From Euryodendron excelsum (lineage: Eukaryota; Streptophyta; Magnoliopsida; Ericales; Pentaphylacaceae): a stretch of 64,000 nt of DNA. Shown one piece after another: positions 1-10,979 of the stretch; within the stretch, counting starts at the first letter, position 1; each line of letters starts with the position of its first letter. The notes below the pieces were generated by a model, which saw only the letters and a program-made list of their open reading frames with translations, was not told the origin of the DNA and did not search any database. The stretch spans positions 6,902,501-6,966,500 of the forward strand of contig CM065396.1 in NCBI GenBank assembly GCA_033060915.1. The letters run 5' to 3'. Position numbers and translations under genes: made by a program.

Positions 1-2
1 TT

Positions 3-409
3 GTTGAGAGAAAACATAGAATTTTGAAAGAAATGGAAAGAACCATGCTTTGTGAAAATGGTTTACCAAAGTATTTTTGGGCTGAAGCTGTCAACACAGC
101 TTGTTACGTTTTAAATCAAATTATATTTAGAAAATTTTTGAACAAAATCTCCTATGAACTTTGGAAAGTTAAGAAACCAAATGTCTCATACTTCCGAGCT
201 TTTGGATGCAAATGTTTTGTGTTGAATAACAATAAAGGCAACCTTGACAAGTTTGATGTAAAATCTGACGATGGTGTATTTATTGGGTATTCAACATATA
301 GCAAAGCATATAAAGTCTTTAATAAAAGGACTCTAGTGGTTGAGGAGTCGGTCCATGTTACTTTTGATGAACATAACTCCCTTTCTAGAAATATTACAAG
401 TGATGATGT
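3..409 (+). pseudogene. Ty1/copia integrase, C-terminal part
   Basis: Integrase inserts retroelement cDNA into the host genome. The frame is open from the window edge and reads VERKHRILKEMERTML, the usual copia segment after the catalytic Glu (normally NGVVERKNRT). It continues with KYFWAEAVNTACYVLN, the FRAFGCKCFV motif and the GVFIGYS motif of the copia integrase C-terminus. It stays open to a stop near 414. The N-terminal zinc finger and most of the catalytic core are outside the window. The expected linker and reverse transcriptase do not follow; RNase H begins almost at once in another frame. Family assignment is very safe; function is lost. Confidence 0.88.
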
Positions 410-412
410 AAC

Positions 413-799
413 ATGATTGTGTCTTGGTGTAGCAAGAAACAAAATTCAGTTGCTCTCTCCACAGCTGAGGCTGAATATGTAGCAACTGGTAATCGTTGTA
501 CTCAAGTGTTGTGGATTAAACAACAACTAGAAGATTATAATATCTCATTTGATCATATACCCATTAGATGTGATAATACTAGCGCTATAAATTTGACTAA
601 GAATCCCATCTAACACTCTTGCACAAAACACATTGAGATTAGATATCATTTCATATGAGATCATGTGCAAAAAGACGATATTGAACTTGATTTTGTAAGC
701 ACAAACATACAATTGACTGATATTTTTACAAAACCATTAAGTGAGGATAGGTTTTGTATGATAAGACGAGAGTTGAGAATGGGTGATCCTTTGTCTTGA
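413..799 (+). pseudogene. Ty1/copia RNase H remnant
   Basis: RNase H removes the RNA strand during reverse transcription. Visible signatures are VSWCSKKQNSVALSTAEAEY (the copia ALSTAEAEY block), IRCDNTSAINLTKNP, and beyond two stops HSCTKHIEIRYHFI and DIFTKPLSEDRF, the usual copia pol C-terminus. In-frame stops occur near 611 and 654. The sequence joins directly to the integrase piece, so the whole reverse transcriptase domain (roughly 1 kb in the family) is deleted. The tail ends near 799 with RRELRMGDPLS, as in intact relatives. Confidence 0.87.
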
Positions 800-1345
800 T
801 CATTATTGAATTTGAATGACATCCATGTTATTTGAGTTTTAAATACATTCAAGTGGATTAATTATTTGTATAAAATGCATTTACAATTCAATGCATGCTC
901 ATATTAGTACATATTATCATCTCTAAACCAAAAGTCGACCCCTGAGTCCATAAATATCCTTTCTGGCATAATCTGACCCAGTCTGGCTTCATATGTCAGC
1001 ACATCATTTTCATATGTCAACACATCAGAACAGTGGATTCAAAATGAATTGTTAACACACGTGTCGACATATCAAGTTCATGTGTCGACACATGACTCAA
1101 GCCTATATATTTTAAACCAGCCCACATTATGCACATTCAAACTTTCCCTCTATCTCTCTCTGTATCTATTTCACTCCCTCCTCACACCAAACCAATCATT
1201 AACTAATTGTCCCTCTCAATCTCACCTTTAAGCACCTTGCAAACCCTAAATCGACCCTTCCCAACTTTGCATAACCCTTATTGATTCCTCCATAGCACCG
1301 AAAACCCCCAAACCGAATAAGAGTTCAAAAACCCCAAATACACCG
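800..1345 (+). other. Non-coding spacer between pol and envelope-like ORF
   Basis: No coding sequence is visible. The first part is AT-rich. From 991 it holds a cluster of TGTCGACA-type palindromes, a TATA-like box and then a CT-rich leader up to the first ATG of the next ORF. It looks like promoter plus 5' UTR (inference). Confidence 0.55.
991..1112 (+). promoter_or_regulatory. Putative internal promoter of the envelope-like ORF
   Basis: Four copies of a palindromic motif (ATGTCAGCACAT at about 992, ATGTCAACACAT at about 1013, GTGTCGACATAT at 1061, TGTGTCGACACATG at 1081) are followed by CTATATATTTT at 1103-1112 and a pyrimidine-rich leader. The same palindrome recurs in the U3 of this element's 3' LTR (4139-4291). 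Arrangement is seen; promoter activity is inferred. Confidence 0.5.
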
Positions 1346-2800
1346 ATGTCCCCTGTCCCGAAAGGCCAGAAGCAGAAATCAAAAGGGAATTCGAGCAAAG
1401 ATAAAGGGAAGAAGAAGAAGAAAAGTAAGAAGGAAGAATCGGCATCTTTAACAGCCCTGGAGAGGAATGAACTATATTTCAGTGAGGACAAAGCCCAGGA
1501 AAGGTACAAGTTGAGTTTCTCTCTTAGGAAGGTCTATAATGGTTAATGGGTGGATTATAATTTCTTTGATCATTACAAGTTTGAGTTGAGTACAAAATTA
1601 ACCACTTTGGGTTGAAAATCAATGACTACATTGAGGGATGATGTTTACCCTAACTTAGTGGCATATTTTTATGCCAATGCTGAAAGAGAGTATGGTGATG
1701 TATCTATAGTAAGTTATGTTAAAGGTGTTAGTTTCACTCTGGATAGAACAGTGATAAGGTACATCCTTGGAATAAGGTTGGGTGGAGAGATTTATCGAGA
1801 TAATATATCTTTGAAAGATCAATTGAAAGTTCTTTATGGAAAGGAAGTGGATGAGTGTATATAACCTATTGCCAATGATTTGTCTCTTGAATTGAGGTTG
1901 GTTCATCACTTTACTTGCACCATTTTTACCCCCAAAACTAGAAAATATGAATATGTGTCTGAGAAGGAGCTATTTTTCTTATGGGCATATCTGGCTGATT
2001 GTCGAATTGATTTGCCTTTATTTATCTTGGATCATATGTACAAGGTCACTATTGCAATAATTAGTTTGCCCTATGGTATTTTCTTTATGAAAGTTTTCAA
2101 GCACTTCAATGTTGATTTGAGTAATGAGAAAAAGAGAACTCCTAAATATATCAGCAATGAATACAAAGAAAAGACTCTTCAGAGAATGGGGTATACTTTG
2201 AAGAACAACAAGTGGGTTTCTAAGAAATCCGGTGGAGGCAATGCTTCAAAAGAAAAGGCTCCTTCTGAGAGTAGTTATAGGTAGAGGAGTACCAAGAGAA
2301 ATTTAGATCAAGAACTTGAAGGAAGTGAAGATACAATGAATGCATTCATGGCTCAAGTATTGGACTCTCTTGAAAAATTGAATAAGAAACCAGATATGGC
2401 TGCCACAAGAATGTTTTTTGTGGAAAGAGAAGTTTGAGAATTGAAAAACGAAGTGAAAATGTTGAGACATGAAAAAGAAAAATTGATAGAGGAAGAAGAA
2501 GTAGAAAAAGAAAATGAAATAAATGAATAAGAAGGAGCAAAAGAAGGAGAAGCAGAGAGGGGGCTTGAAGAAGAAAGAAAAGGTGAGGAGGAAGAGGCCC
2601 AAGAAGCTGAAGAAGGGGAGAATGCTGAAAAAGGGATAGAAGTAGAGGAAGAGGGTAACTCGTCTGCCATTGAATCTGATGCTCCTTCTTTCACTTCTGG
2701 TCACAAGTATGGGCTGAGGGATAGATCTAGCAAAAAGTTCTCTAACACCCCAAACGACCCCCTTGTCCTAAAGCCCTCACCACCAGCCTCTCCCCACTGA
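1346..2800 (+). pseudogene. Envelope-like ORF of the copia element, decayed
   Basis: One reading frame runs from the ATG at 1346 to a stop at 2798 (about 485 codons), broken by six nonsense codons (near 1544, 1613, 1862, 2282, 2435, 2528) and no evident frameshift. The start is very Lys/Ser-rich (PKGQKQKSKG). The middle, with NLVAYFYANAEREYGD, VKGVSFTLDRTVIRYILGI and SLPYGIFFMKVFKHFNVDL, resembles the 'putative plant transposon protein' family found in envelope-like ORFs of plant retroelements (from memory). The C-terminal third is a charged, probably coiled-coil stretch rich in Glu and Lys. The true function of these proteins is unknown; no clear signal peptide or membrane segment is seen. 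Confidence 0.65.
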
Positions 2801-3578
2801 CACCTCCTATCCATGTCCCCTCTCTCTCATTCCCATTTGCATTTTCACTTTTGCATCTGTCTGCATTTTTGTTAAAGGATGACATGTCATCCTCAAAGAC
2901 AATTTCTCTTGTAATATTTGGTGAATAATCATTGACTAATCCTTTGTAATGATTTTTGTGAATGAAATATAATCCTGTTGTTGTAGCTTGAGGCCTTGAT
3001 GATTGAATGCTATGCTTGCTACCCTATTTATACACATTAGTCTATTTTATGATTTTTTGCTATTGTACCTATCTCGATTCTAAACTTTTATTTATCTTTT
3101 TGATGTATTGACAAAAAGAGGAAGAAAAATTGAAATAATGACATGAGTTACATGAACAATGGAAATGAAATGAAGTGTATGAAAATAATATGAATATAAA
3201 ATGGGGACAAGAATGGATTGTTGACATTAAATGACGAATATTGAATAATGTTAATGATGAATGGTAAAATGGTTTGTATGTTCTAACATTGAATGATGAA
3301 TGGTAAAATGGTTTATATGAAAAATTTTAAAGCATGTTCTCAGAAGGAGTAAAATGATAAAGGTAGAAAACTTTCCCCATTTAATTTTGGAATTGCTTTG
3401 ATAAACAATCTCTTAATAAAAACTCTTCAAGGATTATTTTTGACAAAAGAACAAAAAAGAAAGAATATTTGTTGGAAGCACCAGTTGCAAAACATAAGGG
3501 GAGCTTTTTCAAGGTATGAAATCTGATTCTATTCATTTCATTCTTACACCTATTCTTACAAAGGTTTTGTCATTATCG
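2801..3578 (+). other. Copia 3' untranslated region
   Basis: AT-rich DNA with no ORF. A short direct repeat, AATGATGAATGGTAAAATGG, occurs at about 3249 and 3291. It lies between the envelope-like ORF and the polypurine tract. Confidence 0.6.
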
Positions 3579-3591
3579 AAAAGGGAGAGAT
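3579..3591 (+). other. Polypurine tract of the copia element
   Basis: The purine run GAAAAGGGAGAGA lies immediately before the 3' LTR start, where plus-strand DNA synthesis is primed. The context matches the usual Sirevirus junction. Confidence 0.75.
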
Positions 3592-5006
3592 TGTTGACTC
3601 CACGCCTTGATTTTGATGATAACTAAATATTGTGTTAGTTTGCTAATGATTTTAATTAATGAGCAGTTCAATAAGTAAATATATTTTACACCTAAAGTAT
3701 AGTGAATGTCAAAATGGATGAACAAAAACTCAAGGATCAAGCAATGCATCAAAACAAAGCAATGCACCAAAAAAGAGCAATGACACCTATTCAAATGCCA
3801 AACCAATGATGTGAATTCAAAGAGATTAAAGGTACTCAAACGAATAATTTATTAAGCCTATAAAGACTCTATGCAGTTGATATGAATTTGAAGATATTGA
3901 AGATATTCAAAAGAGAATTCAACGTGTGTGCAAAGATTCTATGAAGAATCCAAGAAAAGTTTTTGAAGAAATCAAAACGAGTTTAATCCAAATTAAATTA
4001 AAGACTTTATTAAATGACCACACTGGATTGAAAGTCTTGAAAAATCACTATACCCTAAAGAGAATATTCTTTGAAGTACTTAAAATGCTTTTGAAGCTGA
4101 GCTTGTTCAAAGAAAGCATGAAAGAGATTTATGGGTGATGTGTCAACACATGGATTTGATGTGTCGACATATGAGGACAGAGGCCAATACTTGAAGAATG
4201 GATGATCAAGTGTCGACACATGGGTTTGATGTTTTGACATATAGAGATAAAGAGCAACTACTGAAGAATGCAGACTTGATGTGTCGATACACAAAGTCAT
4301 GAGTGGACACTTGGGGACTAACAGCTATATTGTTAAACGTTATATTGAACTGGGCGCACATTTAATGAAACCCCAACTACCTCCAATAGGTGAAATCAAT
4401 TCAGAGCCTCATATACAAGCCTCCAAATGCATTTATGGTGAAGAGATACAAGTCTATTCCACCCTTTGATCATCAAGAGCTGACAATTCTTACACCTACT
4501 ACAAATTCTCTTTGTCTTCAATACTTGGCATTGAGTGAGCTATTCATTTTCTCATCTACTCTTCATGGAGAGTCTGTAATACAATTGTAAATCCTTTACA
4601 CAGTTGTGAGTGAGAGTTTGAGTGTTCTCTTGTAAAAGAAAAATACTTGTAAGTTTGAGAGAGCTTGGACAAAAACTCTTGTAGCATTGAAGCTTGGGTG
4701 TATGCTTCAAGGAGAGTGAGCTAGGCACTTCAACTAGCCTCTACTTTGTAATTGGAGATTGCATAGTAGAAGAAGACTTCAAGTGGATCTTAAGGTGAGG
4801 ACGTAGACCACAAGTTGTGGTTGAACCTCAGTAATTCTTAGTGTTTCTTTTTGTGCTTTGCTTGTATTGCTTGCTTGACTTTGTTGCATTGCATACATCT
4901 TGAATCATTGTTTCGTTGCCTAATTTATCTTTTAAATAGTCTTAATTGCAAATATTTTTGAAAAACCCAATTCACCCCCCCCCTTCTCGGGTTGCTTTTT
5001 GGGACA
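3592..5006 (+). repeat. 3' LTR of the copia element (about 1.4 kb)
   Basis: It begins TGTTGACTCC directly after the polypurine tract, followed by the TTGATTTTGATGATAAC segment common in Sirevirus LTRs. It ends after the C-run and CTCGGGTTGC with GGGACA at 5001-5006. The U3 part carries repeated TGTCGACACA palindromes. A weak TATA-like TATACAA lies near 4412. The terminal bases are assigned by pattern; the exact end could shift by a few bases. Confidence 0.8.
4139..4291 (+). repeat. Palindromic TGTCGACA motif cluster in copia U3
   Basis: Five instances of the motif (about 4139, 4160, 4209, 4230, 4280) sit in a diverged tandem unit of about 70 bp that also contains the shared phrase CTTGAAGAATG or CTGAAGAATG. 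Palindromic repeats in U3 are a known Sirevirus trait and are likely regulatory. Confidence 0.7.
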
Positions 5007-5435
5007 ATAGAAAGAATTAGGGTTGCTTCAAGAATGTGATGTTTGAAAATCATTTTTGAAAAGAGCTTTTGAAAATACTTAAGGTTGTGGAATCCTAATA
5101 TGGACTACCTTGAAGGTTGTATTTAAAGTATTGCATTCCCTTAGAATCCTTAACCATAAAGGGTTTAGGGCACTTTATGGTTGTGAGTTTTTGGAAACAA
5201 TTTAAAAATAGTTTTTGAAAAATGTTAAGTGTCTAGCCATTTTAATAGGGACAAGTTTAAGAGAACTTCTTGGAAGCATTTTTGAAGATAGAGTATTGGA
5301 GTATTTAAAAAGATTTTGGAGTTGATTTTTTGAAAACTCAAAAGAGTAGGATATTTTTGAAAACATACTATGTAAATGGTTTTTGAATTGAAAGATCATT
5401 TGAAAACGTGTCTTCGAATTGGAGTCTTGAAGCTT

Positions 5436-5695
5436 ACTAACCTTGGTTGGGATAACCTAAGGTTGACTAACTTGGGTTAGGTTAACCTAGGGTTAGACAA
5501 CTAATGTTAGGTTGGACTAGGCTTGGATTGACCTTGGGTTAACTAACTAAAGTAAGGTTAACTTAGGGTTAAGGCGACCTAGGGTTAACTAACTTAGGTT
5601 AAGTTAACCTTGGGTTAAGGTGACCTAAGGTTAACTAACTTGGGTTAGGTTAACCTAACGTTAGACAACTAGGATCAAGTTAACCTAAGGTTGAA
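5436..5695. repeat. 46-bp tandem repeat rich in GGTTAACC
   Basis: The unit starts near GGTTAACTAACTTGGGTTA and includes GGTTAACCT palindromes and GGGTTAAGGTGACCTA. At least three 46-bp units and partial variants are visible. It lies in the transcribed part of R1. Scattered TTAGGG words occur, but the period is not telomeric. Confidence 0.75.
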
Positions 5696-7166
5696 AAGTG
5701 GTTTTGAACTGGGGTTTGGACCAAGTGGTTTTGGAAAAGTGGTTTTGAACTAGGGTTTCGATCTAGTGGTTTTGGAAGGATGGCTTTAAGCATGAAACTT
5801 GAAAGTGTGTTTTGAAAACCATTTTATGAAAACCACTCAAGTGAGTGTTGGGTTGGTATTTGGAAATCACTCTAGAGAGTGTTGCCTTGGAACCATTTCA
5901 ACCACTAACTCAATAGAGTAAAACTTATGAAAATCAGTATTGAATAAATAGTTTTGAAGATTTCTTTGATTGAAAATTAAAGGTAATGAACATTTGAAAA
6001 TTATTTTTGGAAAGGAGGTTTTGAAAAAACACTCTAAAGAATAAAGGTTCATATGGTTGATTTGCGGAAAACCACTCCAAAGAGGACTCCATGAGACCGT
6101 TCCAACCACAATATTCAAGAGAGTAAAACTTCTACAAATCAAGGGAAAAATGGTAACTTTGAAAAATTATTTTTATACAAATTAAAGACAATGAACTTTT
6201 GAGAACTGTTCTTGAAGGGGGTTATTTTGAAAACTAATTTTGGGGTGTAGAAAACCGCTCTAGTGAGCTAAGGTTCTTATGGTCAATAACCGAGGAGAGC
6301 ACTCAAGGGAGGGTTCCATGACGACCATTTCAACCACAAAACTCAAGAGAGCAAAACTTTGAAAATCAAAGTGAAATACAAGGTTTGAAAATCATTTTAA
6401 TACAACTTGAAGGTAGTAAAAATGCAATGATGCAAAATGAGGTCAAGGGACTTATGGAGCATTGAGCGTTTGACCTAGGCTCCAAAGAACCAACTCTTAG
6501 AATCATTTTTAGGGAAACACTTGAATATGGAATTTGAGAATGACATAGAAATAAAGATAGTGACGGTTTTTGAAAAATGATGATGAACATGAAAATAGAG
6601 CCAAGCATGCAAAACATGAATATGGTAACAATATGCAAAAGAGGGGTTATGAAATCATACTAGGCTAGAGGCCACACCAAATTGTAAGGTACTCCAAGGC
6701 CATACCATCTTAAAATAGGCTTGTGAGAAATCCCTCTACACGGTGGCTCTCACACAGCTTTTCTCTAGACATGAACTAGGAGCACACTTATTTCAAGCAT
6801 GCAAGAAAGCGGGACAGAAGATAAGAGTTTAAAATAGAGAGTAGCCTAAGTAGGGTAGGAGGGAGAATAGAAGAGTGGGAATGGCAAATGTAAAAGAGAA
6901 TACCACCTTTGTCTTCAAACCACTTTCAAGCTTCCATGGATGACTTGTCTTGAACTTGAATGGCCTTGGAGAGGTTTAAAAGGGCTGAAAATGGCTCTTT
7001 TATGGCATTGAAAGCTTTGTAGATGGAGTGTACAGACTAGAGAGAGATTGAATCTAACTTAGGTGCTTGGAGGGTGAGGTGTATAGAGAATCTTAGAGTT
7101 TTGAGGCTCTTTCTACAGAGCTTCACTGATGTTTTTTATTATGGAATACGTAGAGGGGAAGCCCTA

Positions 7167-7174
7167 TATTTATA
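7167..7174 (-). promoter_or_regulatory. TATA box of R1
   Basis: TATTTATA on the plus strand (TATAAATA in the sense of the LTR), in the same position relative to the leader as in all other copies. Confidence 0.6.
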
Positions 7175-10077
7175 GGCAAACTGGTGAGAGTTGGTCCATA
7201 TATTACATGCACCTGGGCTATTTTTGCCCATATTCCATTATTTGAATGCCACGTGGCACAATCTATATTGTCCCAACTTAGGGAGCAAGCAAAGTTTTGA
7301 TCAATCTGATCATAATTTGGGTGCATGTAGCATATGCTCCGCTGCATTGAATTTTCATGTCAACTTTGCCTCAATAATTGTGTAATCCGAGAAAGATTCA
7401 AAAAACTCGGTCATCCACAATGTTCTCCTATTGTTTCTCAAGAACTAAGAACTTTCAGGGAACTTGAAAGGTATTCAGAAAAGTGAGATATCACCTCAGG
7501 CAGCGTGTATGAAAACACACTTTTGTGGAGCGTCTGTGATACGCTTGTCGCACCTCGATGTTTTGCACTCGAAAAAAGACAAGTGAAAAAAATACAGTGC
7601 TCTCTTATTAGAACTCATCCTCCTAAAAGGATGAGTGTGACTAGGTTTGAATTGAAATTTTGATTTTGATTAAGAGCTTTTAGAAAAGATTTGGAGTCAC
7701 CACCTAACTTGATTACGATGAGTTAGGTCATCTAAAATTAAGCACAATCTAAAGATTACACTTAGAGTTTTTGAAAAATATTTTAAAAACTTCCTCAAGA
7801 GAGAGTTTTTAAGAAAAAAAGGTTGTTTGGCAACCTTTGAAAAGTTTTATGCCCTTTTTTCAAAAATAACTCCATTTTTGTCTTTGAAAACAACTATCTA
7901 GGTTTGGAGGTTGGTTACGTGTAGGGAAAACGCACTAAGCCATCACCCTACCCCGCCCTTACGGTACTATCTAGGTTTGAAAATACTTAATTTGATCCTA
8001 GAAATAGATTTGAAAAGACTTAATTTGATTTTGAAAAGAGATTTGAAAAGAAAACTTGATTTGAAATCAGAAAGTAGGTTTAGAAATTGAAAATAGAGAT
8101 TCGAAAATACATTTTGGAATTTAAAACTTAAAATAGATCATGGAACTAGAAGTTTGAAAATAGTTATGGAATTGGAGATTTAAGAAAAGTTATGAAATTA
8201 GAAACTTGAAAGAAATTACAGAATTGGAAATTTGAAAATAATTATAAATTGGAAACTTGGAAAAAGTTATGACCGCACCCATGAGGGTTACCTACGTATC
8301 CCCTTTTTAGGAATCAGGTCAGTCGTAGTTCGGACAAGAGTCCGATTGAAAATAAACACTTTGAGGTTTTTAAAAAGTTTAATTTGAAAAGATTAGATTA
8401 GAAAGGAGTTTGATTTGAAAAAGAGATTTGATTTGAAAAGAATTTGATTTGGAATGGATTTAGAGAAGTTAAAGTTTAAGAATTGGATGTAAGCACCCTA
8501 GTTTTGCCCGCTTGGCAATCTCCAGTCCGTATAGACTTGTATTCAAGTCAATATGGACATATTCTGAGTCAACTCAATTTTTCAAGTCTAATCCCGTCAA
8601 TCAATCGCTTCGAGGGCTCTTTGTGCCCAAATAGATGCAAGATGACCAAAATGCCCTTGGGGGCATTGGTTGGTCCAATTCCAATGCGCACATCTTCTCG
8701 AAGACGGTAAGTCCCATTTTCCGATCCAATTCCAGTCCAATTCTAATTCTAATTCCAAATCCAATTAAATCCGGCATATCCCTCAAGAAAGTTGATTCCT
8801 CGAGACTGTAAGTACATCCTATTTGGCACGTTTCTAAAGAAACTCTTCGGAACAATAAGTCCCTTCAAACCCGTCAACCGGGATGAGACCCCATGTCCCC
8901 TAGATGGTAGAACGGTTCAACTTTGGCGCCTGCTATCTCGCCAATGCAGAAATGTCCGTTTTGGCATGCCTTCCGAAAAAGTTGATTCCTCAGTCGCTAA
9001 TTCTACCTAGCAGCTTCTAGAGATTAGGCAATCTCTGGAATGAACGCGACTCGTTAGAGTAACGGAAATACTCAAAAACATGGCAACCGCCAGAGTGGCG
9101 AAAACACTCGCAAACAAATTGATATAGGGAATTGCTAGCAAAGCCCTATATCACGGGACCACCGTCAAAGTGACGGAAATGCTCAAACCCAGGTCAACAC
9201 CAGTGCTTTCTAGCCCACTCCGGTGAAAAATGACCAAACTGCCCCTAGGGTTATTTCTGGCACATTTCTTAAGACAGTACTTAAGTCCTCAGAACGGTAA
9301 ATCCACCTTTCCAAGATTGTCTTAAAGACAATCTGACATGATAAGGTGGCTTCCAATCAGTTTCGGGCCAATTTTGAGACATTCTAGTCAAGATGACCAT
9401 TTTGCCCCAAGGCATCTGAACACCTCAGAAACCACACCAGCTTTGGGCATCAAAACGGTAGTCTCCCGAGAATGCTTCTTATTGTATTCTTGATTTTCCA
9501 TTATCTTTCTGCATCATTCCAAGTCAATTCTCGCAAATTCGGTGTAAAATGACCGTTTTGCCCCTAGTAGGCCGGTCGCCTTTTCCGATCACACCGACTC
9601 TGGGTATCAAGCCGGTAACCTCCTAGGACATTCCAAGTAATGTTTCTGGACCTCGAGTCTTCTTCTGAGACATTCCAAGTACATCCCGGCAGCTTTCTAG
9701 CCCAATTGACCGTTTTGCCCCTAATGGCCTAGTCAACCCTTCTAACACATCCTGTCATCATTTTTCAAGTCTACTACTCCAGAGACACTGTTCTAAGGGT
9801 TCATGTCCCTTTTCAGCCTTCCGGGCCATTCCTGGTCCCTTCAAATCATTCTCGAACCTTCCGGAGTTACTCCTAGTGATGTTAGGCTAAAAATTGCATG
9901 GTAGTCACTAGTACAGACGCCCAAATCTTCTAAAGATACGTTACTTGCCTACCTTAAACATTTCTTAATTGGCTGGCGCCAAGCCAAAAAATTGCCTGGC
10001 GCCATTCCTAGTGGCACTAGTGTAAAGTTTTGCCTTGCCTAGCGCCACTACCACAAGCGCCAAGTCATTCCTCTGTC

Positions 10078-10085
10078 TATAAATA
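10078..10085 (+). promoter_or_regulatory. TATA box of F1
   Basis: TATAAATA follows the palindromic GCGCC cluster and precedes ACAAAGCCTC, the conserved start region of the LTR transcript. Confidence 0.65.
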
Positions 10086-10979
10086 CAAAGCCTCTTCCAG
10101 CATGGAAAGGGTCCGCAAACTCAGTCTAAAAACTCTCCTCTTCGATATACAGAGCTCATAACCTCCCCAAACCCTAGTCTTCTTTAGGTTTTCCAAAATC
10201 TTAGCCTCCATACACAAACCTTAAATCACATATACTCCTATACACTCCTACAATAGCCTCCAAAGCCTCCATTGAAGACTTGAAGTGCTGTAACTTTGAA
10301 TTTTCCAAAGATCAAGACAAACCCCTGAAGGCTGATGCAAAACGAAGCGAGGACCGAAGCAAAGCAAGCAAATAAAAGCAAGCAAAATAAGAAGAGACAA
10401 GGTAGGCTTTCTTTTTACGTTTACGCAATTCCCCCTTCTCTCTTCTCTCCCCAAACCCACTTAGGTTTTCTTCTATTTTAATCTCCCATCTTCTTTCCCC
10501 TCTTTCTTGCATGCTTGAAACAAGGGACTTCTCGGTCCATGTGTAGGATTAGCCTATTGGAAGTCACCGTGTTGGGGGCTTTCTTTTAGTCTAACCGGAG
10601 ACCACGTGGGTTCGGGCCCCTTGATTATGTGGTGAAGCCTTAACCTTGTATGTTCACGCCCCCAACTTGCATTGTGTATATCATGATCTTGCATTCCTCC
10701 AAAATTCGTTTTTAAACTTGTTTTCAAAACTTGCATTAAAACTGTTTTCAAACTTGCATTAAGATTTTTTTTCTTCAAAACTTATTTTCAAAATCACAAT
10801 CCTAAGGTGATTCTAGCCTTTTTATGGTTAGAGTTGCTTTAGGAAAGTGTTACATTTAAAGTGACCAATATGGTCCATATTTTCAAACCCTTGTTGTTTT
10901 GAAAACCACAATCCTAGAATGGTTCTAACCTTCTTATGGTTAGAATCGTTTTAGGAAAGTGTGATATTTTTAGAGACTT

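Larger units (their letters stand above)
1..5006 (+). mobile_element. Sirevirus-like Ty1/copia retrotransposon, 3' portion, degenerate
   Basis: The order integrase end, RNase H, long spacer, envelope-like ORF, purine tract, LTR fits the Sirevirus lineage of Ty1/copia, which is known for an extra ORF after pol. The 5' LTR, gag, protease and most of integrase lie left of the window. Reverse transcriptase is absent, and the remaining frames carry many stops, so the copy is dead. The right edge at about 5006 abuts R1-type long-LTR sequence, so this element was inserted into an older R1 copy. The target duplication cannot be checked because the left end is outside the window. Confidence 0.85.

Noticed and set aside
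2303..2704. Minus-strand ORFs rich in Phe and Ser opposite the copia envelope-like ORF
   Set aside because: They are complements of the Glu/Lys-rich coiled-coil coding sequence (GAA/AAG codons), not genes.
5436..5695. Telomere-like or interstitial telomeric repeat
   Set aside because: TTAGGG words occur but the array has a 46-bp period with GGTTAACC palindromes; plant telomere repeat TTTAGGG is not tandem here.
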